Source of the DNA: Candidatus Eiseniibacteriota bacterium | GTDB taxonomy: Bacteria; Eisenbacteria; RBG-16-71-46; CAIMUX01 | Length of the DNA: 64,000 nt | Direction of reading: 5' to 3' | Assembly: GCA_016712505.1 (NCBI GenBank) | Contig: JADJQY010000017.1 | Location: forward strand, 34,858-98,857 | Shown: in pieces, positions 32,294-40,848 of the stretch | Position numbering within the stretch: the first letter of the stretch is position 1 | How the letters are laid out: the number at the start of each line of letters is the position of its first letter | Translations under genes and position numbers: made by a program | The notes under the pieces: generated by a model | The model's database searches: none | What the model was told of the DNA's origin: nothing | Seen by the model: only the letters and a program-made list of their open reading frames with translations

Positions 32294-35266
32294 ATGACGC
32301 CCTCCCGGCAGCGTCCGTTCCGCCGATCGATCCGATCGGCCGTTTCCGCGCGACTGGCGCCACCATCCGCCACGGTTGCCCTGCTGGCGACACTCGGCGC
32401 CAGCCTCACGCAAGCCCCCGACGCCCAGGCAGGGCGGATCCACCCCGCACTCGCCGAGGAACTGTCCCACCTCGCCCTGGCCGAACCCGCGAGCGCGATC
32501 CTGGTCCTGAAGGAGCAGGTCGACCTGGAGGCGCTGAAAGCCTCCCTGGCGTCACGTCGCGCGAATCGCCGGGAGTGGCACCAGGAAGTGGTGCGGGCGC
32601 TGCAGGCGCAGGCCAGGACCGCGCAGTCGCCCCTCCTGGCGGAGCTGGAGGCCGGCCGACGCCGGGGCGCGATCGAGGGCTTCACCCCCTACTGGATCGC
32701 CAACCTGGTCGTGGTGCGGGCTGAGAGGCGCGCGCTGGAGGCACTGGCCAACCGGGCGGACGTCGAGCTGATCGAGCAGAACTTCCGTCCAACATTGATC
32801 GAACCGGTGGGACCGGCCACGCCGCCGGGAGGCGGTGACCCGACGGCCGCGATCGGCATCACTCCGGGAGTCAAGGCGCTCAACGCGAATCAGGTCTGGT
32901 ACGACCTCAACATCCGCGGAGAGGGGGCGATCGTGGCCTGCCTCGACACCGGGGTCGACGGCAACCATCTGGCCATGCGCACCCGCTGGCGGGGCTTCGG
33001 CGGCGCGCACCCCGCGGCCGAGTGCTGGCACGACGTCCTCGGTGGCAGCCCGACCTTCCCCACCGACACCCACGGTCATGGAACTCACGTGATGGGGACC
33101 ATCACCGGCCTGGCACCCAATGACACCATCGGGGTCGCCCCGGGCGCGCAGTGGATTGCCGCCAATGCGATCAATCAGGGAGTGGGCGCGGCCTTCGACA
33201 ACGACGTGATCGACTGTTACCAGTGGATGGCCGACCCGGACGGCAATCTGACCACGGTCGACGATGTTCCCGATGTCTGCCAGAACTCCTGGGGGATCAG
33301 CGAGGCGTTCGGCGGCAACTACGTCGACTGCGACACGCGGTGGTGGGCCGCGCTGGACGGCCTGGAGGCCGCGGGCTGCGTGGTCACCTTCTCGGCCGGG
33401 AACGAAGGACCGGGCGCAACCTCGCTCCGCTCGCCGGCCGACCGCGCGAGCACGCTCTACAATGTCTTTTCGGTCGGCGCGGTCGACTGCACCAACGACA
33501 TCAATTTCCCCTACCACATCGCCGGCTTCTCCAGCCGCGGTCCGACCGGCTGCAATGTGGTCGCAGAGCTGCGAATCAAACCGGAGGTGGTGGCGCCGGG
33601 GGTCGACGTCTACTCGAGTCTTCCCGGAGGGAGCTACGGATATCTCTCCGGCACCTCGATGGCCGGGCCGCACGTGGCCGGCGTGGTCGGCCTGATGCGC
33701 TCGGCGAACCCCGATCTTCCGGTCGATGACGTCAAGCGGATCTTGATGGAAACGGCGCGCGATCAAGGGACGGCCGGCGAGGACAACACGCACGGGTGGG
33801 GGTTCATCGATGCGATGGCCGCGGTGCTGCAGTCGGCGGCGGATTACGGGTCGGTGTCCGGCACGGTGCGGAACGGCTCGAACGGTGGGACGCCGATCGT
33901 CGGCGCGGTGGTGCGGGTGGTGGAACTCGACCGCTCGGTCGTTTCGAACGCGCTCGGCGCCTACAGTGCGAGCATGCCGGTCGGGATCTACACCCTGGAG
34001 GCCTTGCACCCGTCCTTCGCGACGCAGTCGATCGCGAACGTCAACGTGAGCGACGGCACGGTCACCCCGCTCGACTTTTCGTTGCTGGACATCGCCGCGC
34101 CGTCGATCTCGAACTTGCGTTACACCGCCCGAGTGCTGGACGAGAGTGATCCGATCCCGGTAACGGCGGCGATCGTCGATCTGAGTCAGCTCGCGACGGC
34201 AGAGCTGGTCTATCGGGTCAACGGCGGGAGCTTTCTGTCCGTGCCGATGGCCCCGGTGGGCGGAGGTGACTACACCGCCGAGATCCCGCCGCAGCAGTTC
34301 GGCGATCACATCGAGTTCTATCTTCGCGCGGAGGACGTGGCCGGGAACGCGGCCCTCGATCCTCCGACCGCCCCCTCGGGGTTGTACGACATCCTGCTCT
34401 CGCAGACCTTCTTCACCGACGACGCGGAGAGCGACGAAGGGTGGACGCTCCTCGCCGCGGGCGACACCCCGGTCGGAACCTGGGAGCGCAACAGCCCGCG
34501 TGGCACGGTTTCGGGCGGGCAGCAGTGTGAACCAGCGACCGATCACAGTCCCGATCCCGGAGTGCGGTGCTTCTTCACCTTGCGGGGCGGCGGAGGCGGA
34601 TCTCGTCCGCCGGACGAGTCGGATGTCGACGGCGGCTGCGTCACCCTCACCTCCCCGGTCATCGACCTCTCCTCCGCCGGCACGGTGTTGTTGACCTACT
34701 GGCGCTGGTGGGCGCGCCTCGGCGCCAGCCAGACGGGAGACTTCGAGGCCTCCGTCTCGAGCGATGCCGGGGCGACCTGGCAGGTGTTGGAGATTCTCGG
34801 GCCGAGTCAGAATGTCTGGACGGAGAAGGTGTGGGATCTGGGGGACTTCATCGACCTGACCAGTGAGGTACAGGTTCGCTTCATCGCTTGCGACAGCGGA
34901 GCCGAGGACCTGGTCGAGGCCGCGATCGACGACATCTCGTTCGATGGGGTGACCGCGCCCTCGGCCGCGATCGAGGACGCGCCATCCTCCGGGACCTGGT
35001 TGCACGCCAGCCAGCCCAACCCGGTCCGTCATCGCGCGACCCTCCGGTATCGGCTGGCAGTCGCGGGGACGATCGACCTCACGGTCTTCGATGCCGGTGG
35101 GCGCCGTGTTCGCGGTCTGTTCGCCGGTCCATCGGGTCCCGGGGAGCACCAGGCGGTGTGGGATGGCCGTGACGACGGCGGTAGCGCCGTGGCGTCGGGT
35201 GTCTATTTCTATCGTCTGACCAGTGGCGAAGGATCATGGGAGCGGAAGCTGCTGCTGATGCGGTGA
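32294..35266 (+). CDS. secreted subtilisin-like serine protease (S8) with C-terminal sorting domain, copy 2
   Basis: 990 aa. ATG 32294 follows GAAGGAG by six bases. Same domain order as the upstream gene: signal peptide (1-46), I9-like propeptide, S8 domain with D218 (LDTGVDGNH), H262 (GHGTHVMGT) and S455 (SGTSMAGPHVAG), carboxypeptidase-regulatory-like module, jelly-roll module ending in AAIDDISFDG, and a C-terminal domain SQPNPVRHR...RKLLLMR. Long stretches are identical to copy 1 (for example the segment around AVDCTN), so this is a tandem duplication with later divergence. The signal peptide and linkers differ most. Probably secreted; substrate preference is unknown. Confidence 0.92.
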   Translation: MTPSRQRPFRRSIRSAVSARLAPPSATVALLATLGASLTQAPDAQAGRIHPALAEELSHLALAEPASAILVLKEQVDLEALKASLASRRANRREWHQEVVRALQAQARTAQSPLLAELEAGRRRGAIEGFTPYWIANLVVVRAERRALEALANRADVELIEQNFRPTLIEPVGPATPPGGGDPTAAIGITPGVKALNANQVWYDLNIRGEGAIVACLDTGVDGNHLAMRTRWRGFGGAHPAAECWHDVLGGSPTFPTDTHGHGTHVMGTITGLAPNDTIGVAPGAQWIAANAINQGVGAAFDNDVIDCYQWMADPDGNLTTVDDVPDVCQNSWGISEAFGGNYVDCDTRWWAALDGLEAAGCVVTFSAGNEGPGATSLRSPADRASTLYNVFSVGAVDCTNDINFPYHIAGFSSRGPTGCNVVAELRIKPEVVAPGVDVYSSLPGGSYGYLSGTSMAGPHVAGVVGLMRSANPDLPVDDVKRILMETARDQGTAGEDNTHGWGFIDAMAAVLQSAADYGSVSGTVRNGSNGGTPIVGAVVRVVELDRSVVSNALGAYSASMPVGIYTLEALHPSFATQSIANVNVSDGTVTPLDFSLLDIAAPSISNLRYTARVLDESDPIPVTAAIVDLSQLATAELVYRVNGGSFLSVPMAPVGGGDYTAEIPPQQFGDHIEFYLRAEDVAGNAALDPPTAPSGLYDILLSQTFFTDDAESDEGWTLLAAGDTPVGTWERNSPRGTVSGGQQCEPATDHSPDPGVRCFFTLRGGGGGSRPPDESDVDGGCVTLTSPVIDLSSAGTVLLTYWRWWARLGASQTGDFEASVSSDAGATWQVLEILGPSQNVWTEKVWDLGDFIDLTSEVQVRFIACDSGAEDLVEAAIDDISFDGVTAPSAAIEDAPSSGTWLHASQPNPVRHRATLRYRLAVAGTIDLTVFDAGGRRVRGLFAGPSGPGEHQAVWDGRDDGGSAVASGVYFYRLTSGEGSWERKLLLMR

Positions 35267-35719
35267 TCCGTACAGGGCGGACAGGGAGACGGTCGCGACG
35301 AGACGTGAAGTCCAGGGGGCGGTGAGGCGGGATCTCCCGGCTTCCTGGACGACCCTTCCCGGACTTTGCCTGGCGCGTGCTCTCTCCGGGGAGAGTTCGA
35401 AGTCGAACAGCCCCCGGGGAGAGTCGCACGAATCGAGGCGGGTCAGGCGGGCGTGGGGGCGGGGCGGCGCGCGTCGGGGCGACTCACACGCGGAGGCCGC
35501 GCACGTTTGCCCATCGGCACCTGATGGCGCGTCGTTTGCGGGGACCCGGGAGTTCTGGGGCAGGCAGATCGGGACTGGGCGGGACTGCGCGGGACTGGGC
35601 GGGACTGGGCGGGACTGGGCGGGACTGGGCGGGACTGGGCGGGACTGGGCGGGACTGCGCGGGACTGGGCGGGCTACTCCGCGCGGCTCAGGACGGAGTG
35701 CGCGGCTCGGTCGGTCGCG
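35267..35719. other. convergent intergenic region with tandem G-tract array
   Basis: 453 bases between subtilase 2 (plus) and the sigma54 activator (minus). Apart from the ten-unit GGGACTGGGC array it contains no convincing gene. Short frames through the array encode repetitive Gly/Thr/Arg/Asp peptides because the 10-base unit cycles through all frames. Confidence 0.6.
35571..35670. repeat. 10 x 10-bp tandem array GGGACTGGGC
   Basis: Ten contiguous units with no indels. Units 2 (35581) and 9 (35651) read GGGACTGCGC; the others match exactly. The plus strand alternates G3 tracts separated by ACT and C, which fits the G-quadruplex rule (four G3 tracts with loops of 1-7) repeatedly. It begins about 300 bases after the subtilase stop and ends 50 bases from the stop of the sigma54-activator gene. 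Confidence 0.95.
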
Positions 35720-38224
35720 CTACCGGTAGTTCCCGTAGTCGATGCCGTGCCGCTCGCAGAGGCGATAGAGCGCCTGCTTGCTGATCCCGAGGGTCGCCGC
35801 CGCCGGAAGCACCCGTCCCTGGTGCAGGCGGAGCGCCGCATCGATCTGCGCTTCGGTCAGCTCCATCGCGGTGGCGACGGTCGGCCGAGGATCGACCGGT
35901 GCCGACCACTGGGTCACCCGCCGTCCCGGCAGGAAGCGGCTCGTGAGGGCGAAGATCTGGTTTCGCAGCTCGCGCACGTTGCCCGGCCAGTCATACTCGC
36001 TCATCGAGGTCAGCACCGCGTCGCTCACCCCCACGAACTCGATGCCGCGCTCACGCAGTTGCTGCGCGAAGTACTCGATCAGGATCGGAAGATCCTCGAT
36101 CCGATCGCGCAGGGCGGGAAGGTAGATCGTCAGGCCGCAGAGCCGGTGGTAGAGGTCGCGGCGAAACTCGTGCGCCTCGACGGCCTGGCGCAGGTCCTTG
36201 TGCGTCGCGGTCACCAGGCGGACGTCGACGCGAGTCGCGCGGTCCGCGCCCACCGGTCGGATCTCGCCGGAGTCGAGCATGCGGAGGATCTGGGGCTGGG
36301 AAGCCGGCCCGAGTTCCGCGATTTCATCGAGAAACAACGTTCCGCCCGAGGCGGTGCGCGCCAGACCCGCCCGCTCGCTGATCGCCCCGGTGAATGCCCC
36401 CTTCTGATGCCCGAAAAGTTCGCTCTCGACCATCTCCGGTCTCAGGCTGCCGCAATTGACCGGCACATACGGGCCTTTGGACCGGCGGCTCAGATCATGC
36501 ACCGCGCGCGCGACCAGTTCCTTTCCCGTGCCGGTCTCCCCCTGGATCAGGATCGGCTGATCGGTCGGTGCGATCTCGCGCACCTGCTGGAGCGCGACGC
36601 GCAGCAGCGGGCTCGTTCCATAGAGTTCGGGAAAACCGGGATTCGCGGCCGAGCGCAGGATCCGGACGGTGCGTAGGCGCGCGAGGGAGATCGACTCCTC
36701 GATCTGCTCGCGGGTCAGGGGCCAGGACGGGTTCGGCGGGGCCGGAGGGAGGTGATCAGTTCCTGGATCGGGGGACGACCCCGCGCTTTCGTCCATGGCA
36801 ACATCGAGCGCAGCCGCGCCCCGCCTGGACTGGAACGGCTGATTGAGCAGGTCGACGATCGAGTCGACCTCGTTCGCCTCGAGTTCGGCCCGCAGGCGCG
36901 CACCCTCGGCGTCGTACGAACGCCCCAGGGTCGCGATCAGGGTGTCCGCCTCGTCGATCGCTTCGCCCCGGGCCAGGGCAAGCAGCCGCTGGGCACGATA
37001 GATCTCGAACCGCTCGCCCATCTGGGTAAAGAACTCGACTGCGCGCTCCAGATCGTGGATCGCTTCGGCCGTGCGACCGAGGTGGAGGAGGATGCCTCCG
37101 CGAACGCGGCGGCAGACCGCGACTTCATACAGGTGCTCCATCTTCTCGAATGCGGCGAGTGACGCCTCGGCCAGTTCGAACGCGCGATCGACGTTCTTCG
37201 ACTGGAATTCGACCTCGGCGAGAAGGCGCTGGGTCTCGCCCATGATGTCGCGCTCGGGAATGCGCGAGGCGCGCGCGTGGCCACGCGTCAGCCACCGACG
37301 GGCGGAGGAGAGGTAGCCCCCGGCGAGGCGGAACTCGCCGGCGTACTCGCAGAGAATCGCGCGGCCCCGGGGATCGGGGACGCGGAGTGTGGCGCGGAGT
37401 GCACGGTGCACTGCCTGCTTCGCGGCGCCTCGTCGCGGAAGTCGGGTCAGCAGCAGCGCCTCCAACCGTGCCACGCGCGCGATCCGGATGGGATCGTCGT
37501 ACTCCTCGGCCAGCGCGCCGGCGCGCCGGAGGAGCAGTTCCGCGGAGAGAAACCCCCCTCGGAACATCCGGGTCACGGCCAGATTGATCGCCGACTGCAT
37601 CCATCCCTGAAACTCGCACATCTCCGCGAGAATTCGGAGCGCCTTCGACAACATCCCGTCCGCGAGCGACCAGTTCCGGTCGGATCGCTCGACCTGCGCG
37701 ATCAGGTCCAGTGTGACCGCAACCGCCGTCCTGTCTCCGGCCCGCTCGAAGCGGCCGAGGGATCTGCGGTACTGCTCCCGCGCGGTGGAGAATTCCCGCA
37801 GGCGAAACCATACCTTGCCCGACATCTGAAACAGCTTCCCGTGCAGGAGGTGCGGCAGCACGGGATCCGGGTTCTTGCCGAACCACTCCGCGAGGAGCGC
37901 CGCCGCGCCGCGGAGATCGCTCCGGCGGTAGTGGATGCGCGCGCCGTAGAGTGCGGCCAGAGCGGTAGCATGGGGATCGTCGCCCTGGCGAACGTCAAGC
38001 TCCTGGAGCGAAGCCAGGAGCCGTTCGAGGTCGCCCGTTCTCCAGAGCAGTTCAAGCGTCAGCTCACGAACGGGCGGCAGCAGCCGGTCGTTGTCTCCAA
38101 GCCGTTCCAACTCCCGGGCCGCGCCCTCCAGGTCACCGATCTCCAGAAGTGACTCGAAGATGCTGCGCGAGAAGTTCAGGGGTAGCCCCTCCCCGTCGGT
38201 CCAGGCGGTCTGCCCGGGGTTCAC
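35720..38224 (-). CDS. sigma54-dependent transcriptional activator with N-terminal TPR-like domain
   Basis: 834 aa from GTG 38224. The N-terminal ~440 residues form repeated helix pairs (TPR-like, for example GDLEGAARELERLG and SAELLLRRAGALAEEY), a MalT-like sensor layout instead of a REC or PAS domain. The AAA+ domain has Walker A GETGTGKE (about 562), the sigma54-contact loop GAFTGA (about 609-614), Walker B GGTLFLDEIAEL and the arginine-finger region FRRDLYHRL. The C-terminal Fis-type helix-turn-helix is AAATLGISKQALYRLCERH. It activates sigma54 promoters in response to a signal read by the TPR region. The gene starts 14 bases after a small secreted-protein gene and is probably co-transcribed with it. 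Its targets are not evident here. Confidence 0.92.
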   Translation of the reverse strand: MNPGQTAWTDGEGLPLNFSRSIFESLLEIGDLEGAARELERLGDNDRLLPPVRELTLELLWRTGDLERLLASLQELDVRQGDDPHATALAALYGARIHYRRSDLRGAAALLAEWFGKNPDPVLPHLLHGKLFQMSGKVWFRLREFSTAREQYRRSLGRFERAGDRTAVAVTLDLIAQVERSDRNWSLADGMLSKALRILAEMCEFQGWMQSAINLAVTRMFRGGFLSAELLLRRAGALAEEYDDPIRIARVARLEALLLTRLPRRGAAKQAVHRALRATLRVPDPRGRAILCEYAGEFRLAGGYLSSARRWLTRGHARASRIPERDIMGETQRLLAEVEFQSKNVDRAFELAEASLAAFEKMEHLYEVAVCRRVRGGILLHLGRTAEAIHDLERAVEFFTQMGERFEIYRAQRLLALARGEAIDEADTLIATLGRSYDAEGARLRAELEANEVDSIVDLLNQPFQSRRGAAALDVAMDESAGSSPDPGTDHLPPAPPNPSWPLTREQIEESISLARLRTVRILRSAANPGFPELYGTSPLLRVALQQVREIAPTDQPILIQGETGTGKELVARAVHDLSRRSKGPYVPVNCGSLRPEMVESELFGHQKGAFTGAISERAGLARTASGGTLFLDEIAELGPASQPQILRMLDSGEIRPVGADRATRVDVRLVTATHKDLRQAVEAHEFRRDLYHRLCGLTIYLPALRDRIEDLPILIEYFAQQLRERGIEFVGVSDAVLTSMSEYDWPGNVRELRNQIFALTSRFLPGRRVTQWSAPVDPRPTVATAMELTEAQIDAALRLHQGRVLPAAATLGISKQALYRLCERHGIDYGNYR

Positions 38225-38237
38225 GCGGCACTCCCGA

Positions 38238-38564
38238 TCAGTTCCATACTCTCATCATCACCTGGAAGAGACGCATGACCGCGAAGTGCAGCTCGGAGGA
38301 ACTCTCCCCAACCAACCTCGGTTCCGCGTGCCTCGAAGTAGAGGTGGCGAGATCCGCGTGTCGCTCGGCTTCCCCCGGCCTGCTCAGCTCGTGGTCGTCA
38401 TCGTCCATCCCATCCGTATCCCCCGGCTCGATCGGCAGCGGGGCCGGAGGCGGGGTCCAGGCGTGGGACGGTGCCACGGCGAGCGGGACCAACATCACGA
38501 GCGACGCAAGCAGCAGCAAGCGCAGAGTGCGAGCGGCGGCGCGCGATGGGCGAGTTCGAGACAT
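38238..38564 (-). CDS. small secreted acidic protein
   Basis: 108 aa. ATG 38564 is preceded by CGGAGG with a 7-base gap. Signal peptide about residues 1-35 (arginine-rich n-region, LLLLASLVMLVPLAVA, cut after SHA). The mature 70 residues begin with a Pro-rich stretch and an acidic DTDGMDDDDHE segment. No family recognised. It lies 14 bases before the sigma54 activator, so a regulatory or signal-peptide role is possible but unproven. The open frame continues upstream into an IS481 fragment by chance; the ribosome site and signal peptide mark the true start. Confidence 0.6.
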   Translation of the reverse strand: MSRTRPSRAAARTLRLLLLASLVMLVPLAVAPSHAWTPPPAPLPIEPGDTDGMDDDDHELSRPGEAERHADLATSTSRHAEPRLVGESSSELHFAVMRLFQVMMRVWN

Positions 38565-38984
38565 TCGGCTACCTCCGGTTGGGTATCGCCGAGCTGGGCA
38601 CTCGGCGGCCGGCCCCTGAAAGTTCAGCGTTGGAATGATAGAAGCAGGGCCAAGGGCAGGCAATGGAATTCTCGGAGCAGTGCTTCTGCCGGACCGAAGG
38701 TTTGTCGCGGGTGGGGCGCGGGTGGGGCGCGGGTGGGGCGTGGGGCGGGCGCGGGGCGGGCGCGGGGTGGGCGTGGGGCGGGCGTGGGCTGGCCGCCGGG
38801 TTGTCGCGGGGTGTTCGCCGCACGGAGCCCGCGTGGCGAACCGGAGCGGTCGGCCGCGGGTCGACCATCCGCGAGACCTGAGCGACGGGCGCCGTGCCCG
38901 ACTCCGGTGCAGCCGCGGCTGCGCCAGCGTCGACGACCCCGGGCTTTGCAACAGGCCCGGCCCGCAGGGGGGCAGTGGTGCCAC
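38565..38984. other. low-complexity region between secreted peptide and IS481 remnant
   Basis: 420 bases with the 11-bp G-rich array at 38707-38794 and GC-rich sequence around it. The minus-strand frame here is Pro/Arg/Ala-rich repeat translation with no domain, so I see no gene. It should include the promoter of the peptide/sigma54-activator operon. Confidence 0.5.
38707..38794. repeat. 8 x 11-bp G-rich tandem array
   Basis: Eight contiguous 11-base units: three of GCGGGTGGGGC, then variants GTGGGGCGGGC, GCGGGGCGGGC, GCGGGGTGGGC, GTGGGGCGGGC and GTGGGCTGGCC. Every unit has two G3-4 tracts on the plus strand, again a strong G-quadruplex pattern. It lies about 150 bases upstream of the secreted-peptide start, on the template side of that operon's likely promoter region. 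Confidence 0.9.
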
Positions 38985-39182
38985 CCGGTTCTTCGGGTTC
39001 GGGACCCGCCGGCTCTTCGCCTTCAGCGCTTCGAGCCCACCCTCTCCATAGACCTTCTTGATCTCGTAGAAGTGCAGCCGACTGACACCCATCATCCGGC
39101 AGGCCTCGCTCACGTTCTTCAGCTGCTCACCCAGCTCGAGCAGGGTCAAGCGGCCGCGAGCTATCCTCTGCGACGTCGTCAT
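38985..39182 (-). pseudogene. IS481-type transposase N-terminal fragment
   Basis: The first ~66 residues of an IS481-family transposase: MTTSQRIARGRLTLLELGEQ, the helix-turn-helix NVSEACRMMGVSRLHFYEIK, then EGGLEALKAKSRRVPNPKNR. The similarity stops abruptly at that point, and the rest (rve/DDE catalytic domain) is missing. GGAGAAAGCC sits just upstream of the ATG. No clear terminal inverted repeats could be paired. It marks an old insertion in the repeat-rich accessory zone. Confidence 0.75.
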
Positions 39183-39354
39183 GGCTTTCTCCTTGTGCTG
39201 CTGTCTCGACAACAGATTTCTAGCACAGGGGGAAGCCTGACGACGTTCTGGCTTCCGGGGCTGAAGGCCGACCGCGCTGCCCCCTACGGATCCCCACGGG
39301 CTCCTCCGGCCACAGCGCGATGCCCTGCTCGGGCTCCTGACTGTCAACTCAGGT

Positions 39355-40848
39355 CTAAACTACGGCAGCTGGTGAAGCGACACCCTCCGCACCCGGTCCC
39401 CCGACATGGCGCTTCGGGTCCGGCAAGCCTGCCCACGCGACTCTCCCGCCTCGCACCCACTGTCCCCGGGGAGAGTTCCGTGGATCCGTCGACCCGAACT
39501 CGCTCCGCGCCTCGTACCGATTGTGCACGCCGCAGCGCAGGGCGAGGTTCTCCACCGTGTGTGCCCCGCCGCGAGCAAAGGAAATGAGGTGATGGAACTG
39601 GAGAAAGGCACGCGTCCCGCAACGATGCCCTTGGCGTGACAGGAACGCGCACCGTCCGCCATCGCGCTGCCAGACCGCGCGACGCACCGCGACCGGGATG
39701 TACCGCGAACGCCGCCGCGGAGCACGGCGATGCACCGTCGTTCTCGTGTGACTTCCGTTGCTTTGCGACTGCGCGGTCGGCCCGGCGTCCGGCGATGCGA
39801 TCGGCCCTGCCTCCGGCGACACAGCCGCCCCGGCCACCTGCAACACAGCCTTGCCGACCTCCCGCGACACAGCCGACTCCGACTGCGCCACCCCACGGTG
39901 CACCGCGCGCTCCGTCGACCGCACCAGCGACCGCCCCGTCGTCTGCGCCCCGTCCGACCGCGCACCCCGTTCCGACACACGCTGCCCGAACCGCCGCCGC
40001 TCCGTACTCGCAATCAACGCCCGGAGCGCGAGCCGAAGCAAAGTCGCGAGATCTCCCCCCGGATTGCTGTGACTCGCGAGATCCCGCGCCCGGGCGAGCA
40101 GATCTTGAAGCTCGGGATCGGCCACGAACGAGAGCTTCGGCAGACTGAACGCCGCGCCGGCGCGCACGGAGGCGACAGCCGGCATCCCCGCGCGGCCCGG
40201 AGCCGGAGCAGGCGCGAAGTCTGGGCCGGAGGCCGATACCGAATCGGCCATCGTGCCATCGGTCAGCAACGAGCCCTGCCCGGACGTTCGCCCGCCCTGC
40301 GCGACACTCGCCGGATCGAGATGACCTTTGGCCAGCTCCATCTGCCCAGTGTGGACGCCAGCGCCATCCACCGCACCGCCCACCGCCATCACCGGCGCAA
40401 CACCCTGCCCCCGCCTCTCATCAAACAGCATCCGCTCGACCGCACGCTTGGACTGACCGCACGCGCGCGCGATCCACGAGGCCACATTCTCTTCCGTCAA
40501 CTCCGACGCGAGCAGGCAGATCGCACTCAGATGCAGGTCCCCCGCGGCGATCCGCGCGAGCAACTCCGGGAACCGGCGCCCGGCGCGGGCGGCGGTGATC
40601 CGGTGGTAGGCAGCGGGCTCCGACATGCGGAGGATCTCGGTGCAGTAGGCAAAGGTCGACGAGCAACCGGCCCCGAGATAGAGACGCCGCGCGTCCAGCT
40701 CGCCTAGATGTCGGAGCAACTCCGCGGTGACGCGTCGCTCCGCCCGCGCCCAGCCCGCTACCGCGCGAAGGATCTCCCCGTCGCTGAGCGTCGCGAGATC
40801 CGTCGCCTGGGGAACCTGGGATACCACTTCTGCCATGTTGCTGCGCAT
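39355..40848 (-). CDS. DUF222/HNH endonuclease family protein
   Basis: 497 aa from ATG 40848, with GGAGG six bases upstream. The N-terminal helical domain (LRAVAGWARAERRVTAELLRHL, AAYHRITAARAGRRFPELLARI, LHLSAICLLASELTEENV) is DUF222-like. The middle is variable and low-complexity (Ala/Gly/Ser/Pro, about 190-420). The C-terminal HNH nuclease reads RYIPVAVRRAVWQRDGGRCA...FHHLISFARGGAHTVENLAL...VHNRYEA. Such proteins are often multicopy and patchily distributed, with an unknown, possibly selfish or defence-related role. It lies beside an IS481 fragment and tandem arrays, consistent with a mobile or unstable locus. The catalytic His-His-Asn set appears intact. Confidence 0.85.
   Translation of the reverse strand: MRSNMAEVVSQVPQATDLATLSDGEILRAVAGWARAERRVTAELLRHLGELDARRLYLGAGCSSTFAYCTEILRMSEPAAYHRITAARAGRRFPELLARIAAGDLHLSAICLLASELTEENVASWIARACGQSKRAVERMLFDERRGQGVAPVMAVGGAVDGAGVHTGQMELAKGHLDPASVAQGGRTSGQGSLLTDGTMADSVSASGPDFAPAPAPGRAGMPAVASVRAGAAFSLPKLSFVADPELQDLLARARDLASHSNPGGDLATLLRLALRALIASTERRRFGQRVSERGARSDGAQTTGRSLVRSTERAVHRGVAQSESAVSREVGKAVLQVAGAAVSPEAGPIASPDAGPTAQSQSNGSHTRTTVHRRAPRRRSRYIPVAVRRAVWQRDGGRCAFLSRQGHRCGTRAFLQFHHLISFARGGAHTVENLALRCGVHNRYEARSEFGSTDPRNSPRGQWVRGGRVAWAGLPDPKRHVGGPGAEGVASPAAVV

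Noticed and set aside
38238..39347. Single 369-residue minus-strand protein
   Set aside because: The frame joins an IS481 transposase fragment, repeat translation and a small secreted protein that has its own ribosome site and signal peptide.
39342..39366. TGTCAACTCAGGTCTAAAC as an IS481 terminal repeat
   Set aside because: It starts with TGT as IS481 ends often do, but points away from the transposase fragment and no partner end was found.
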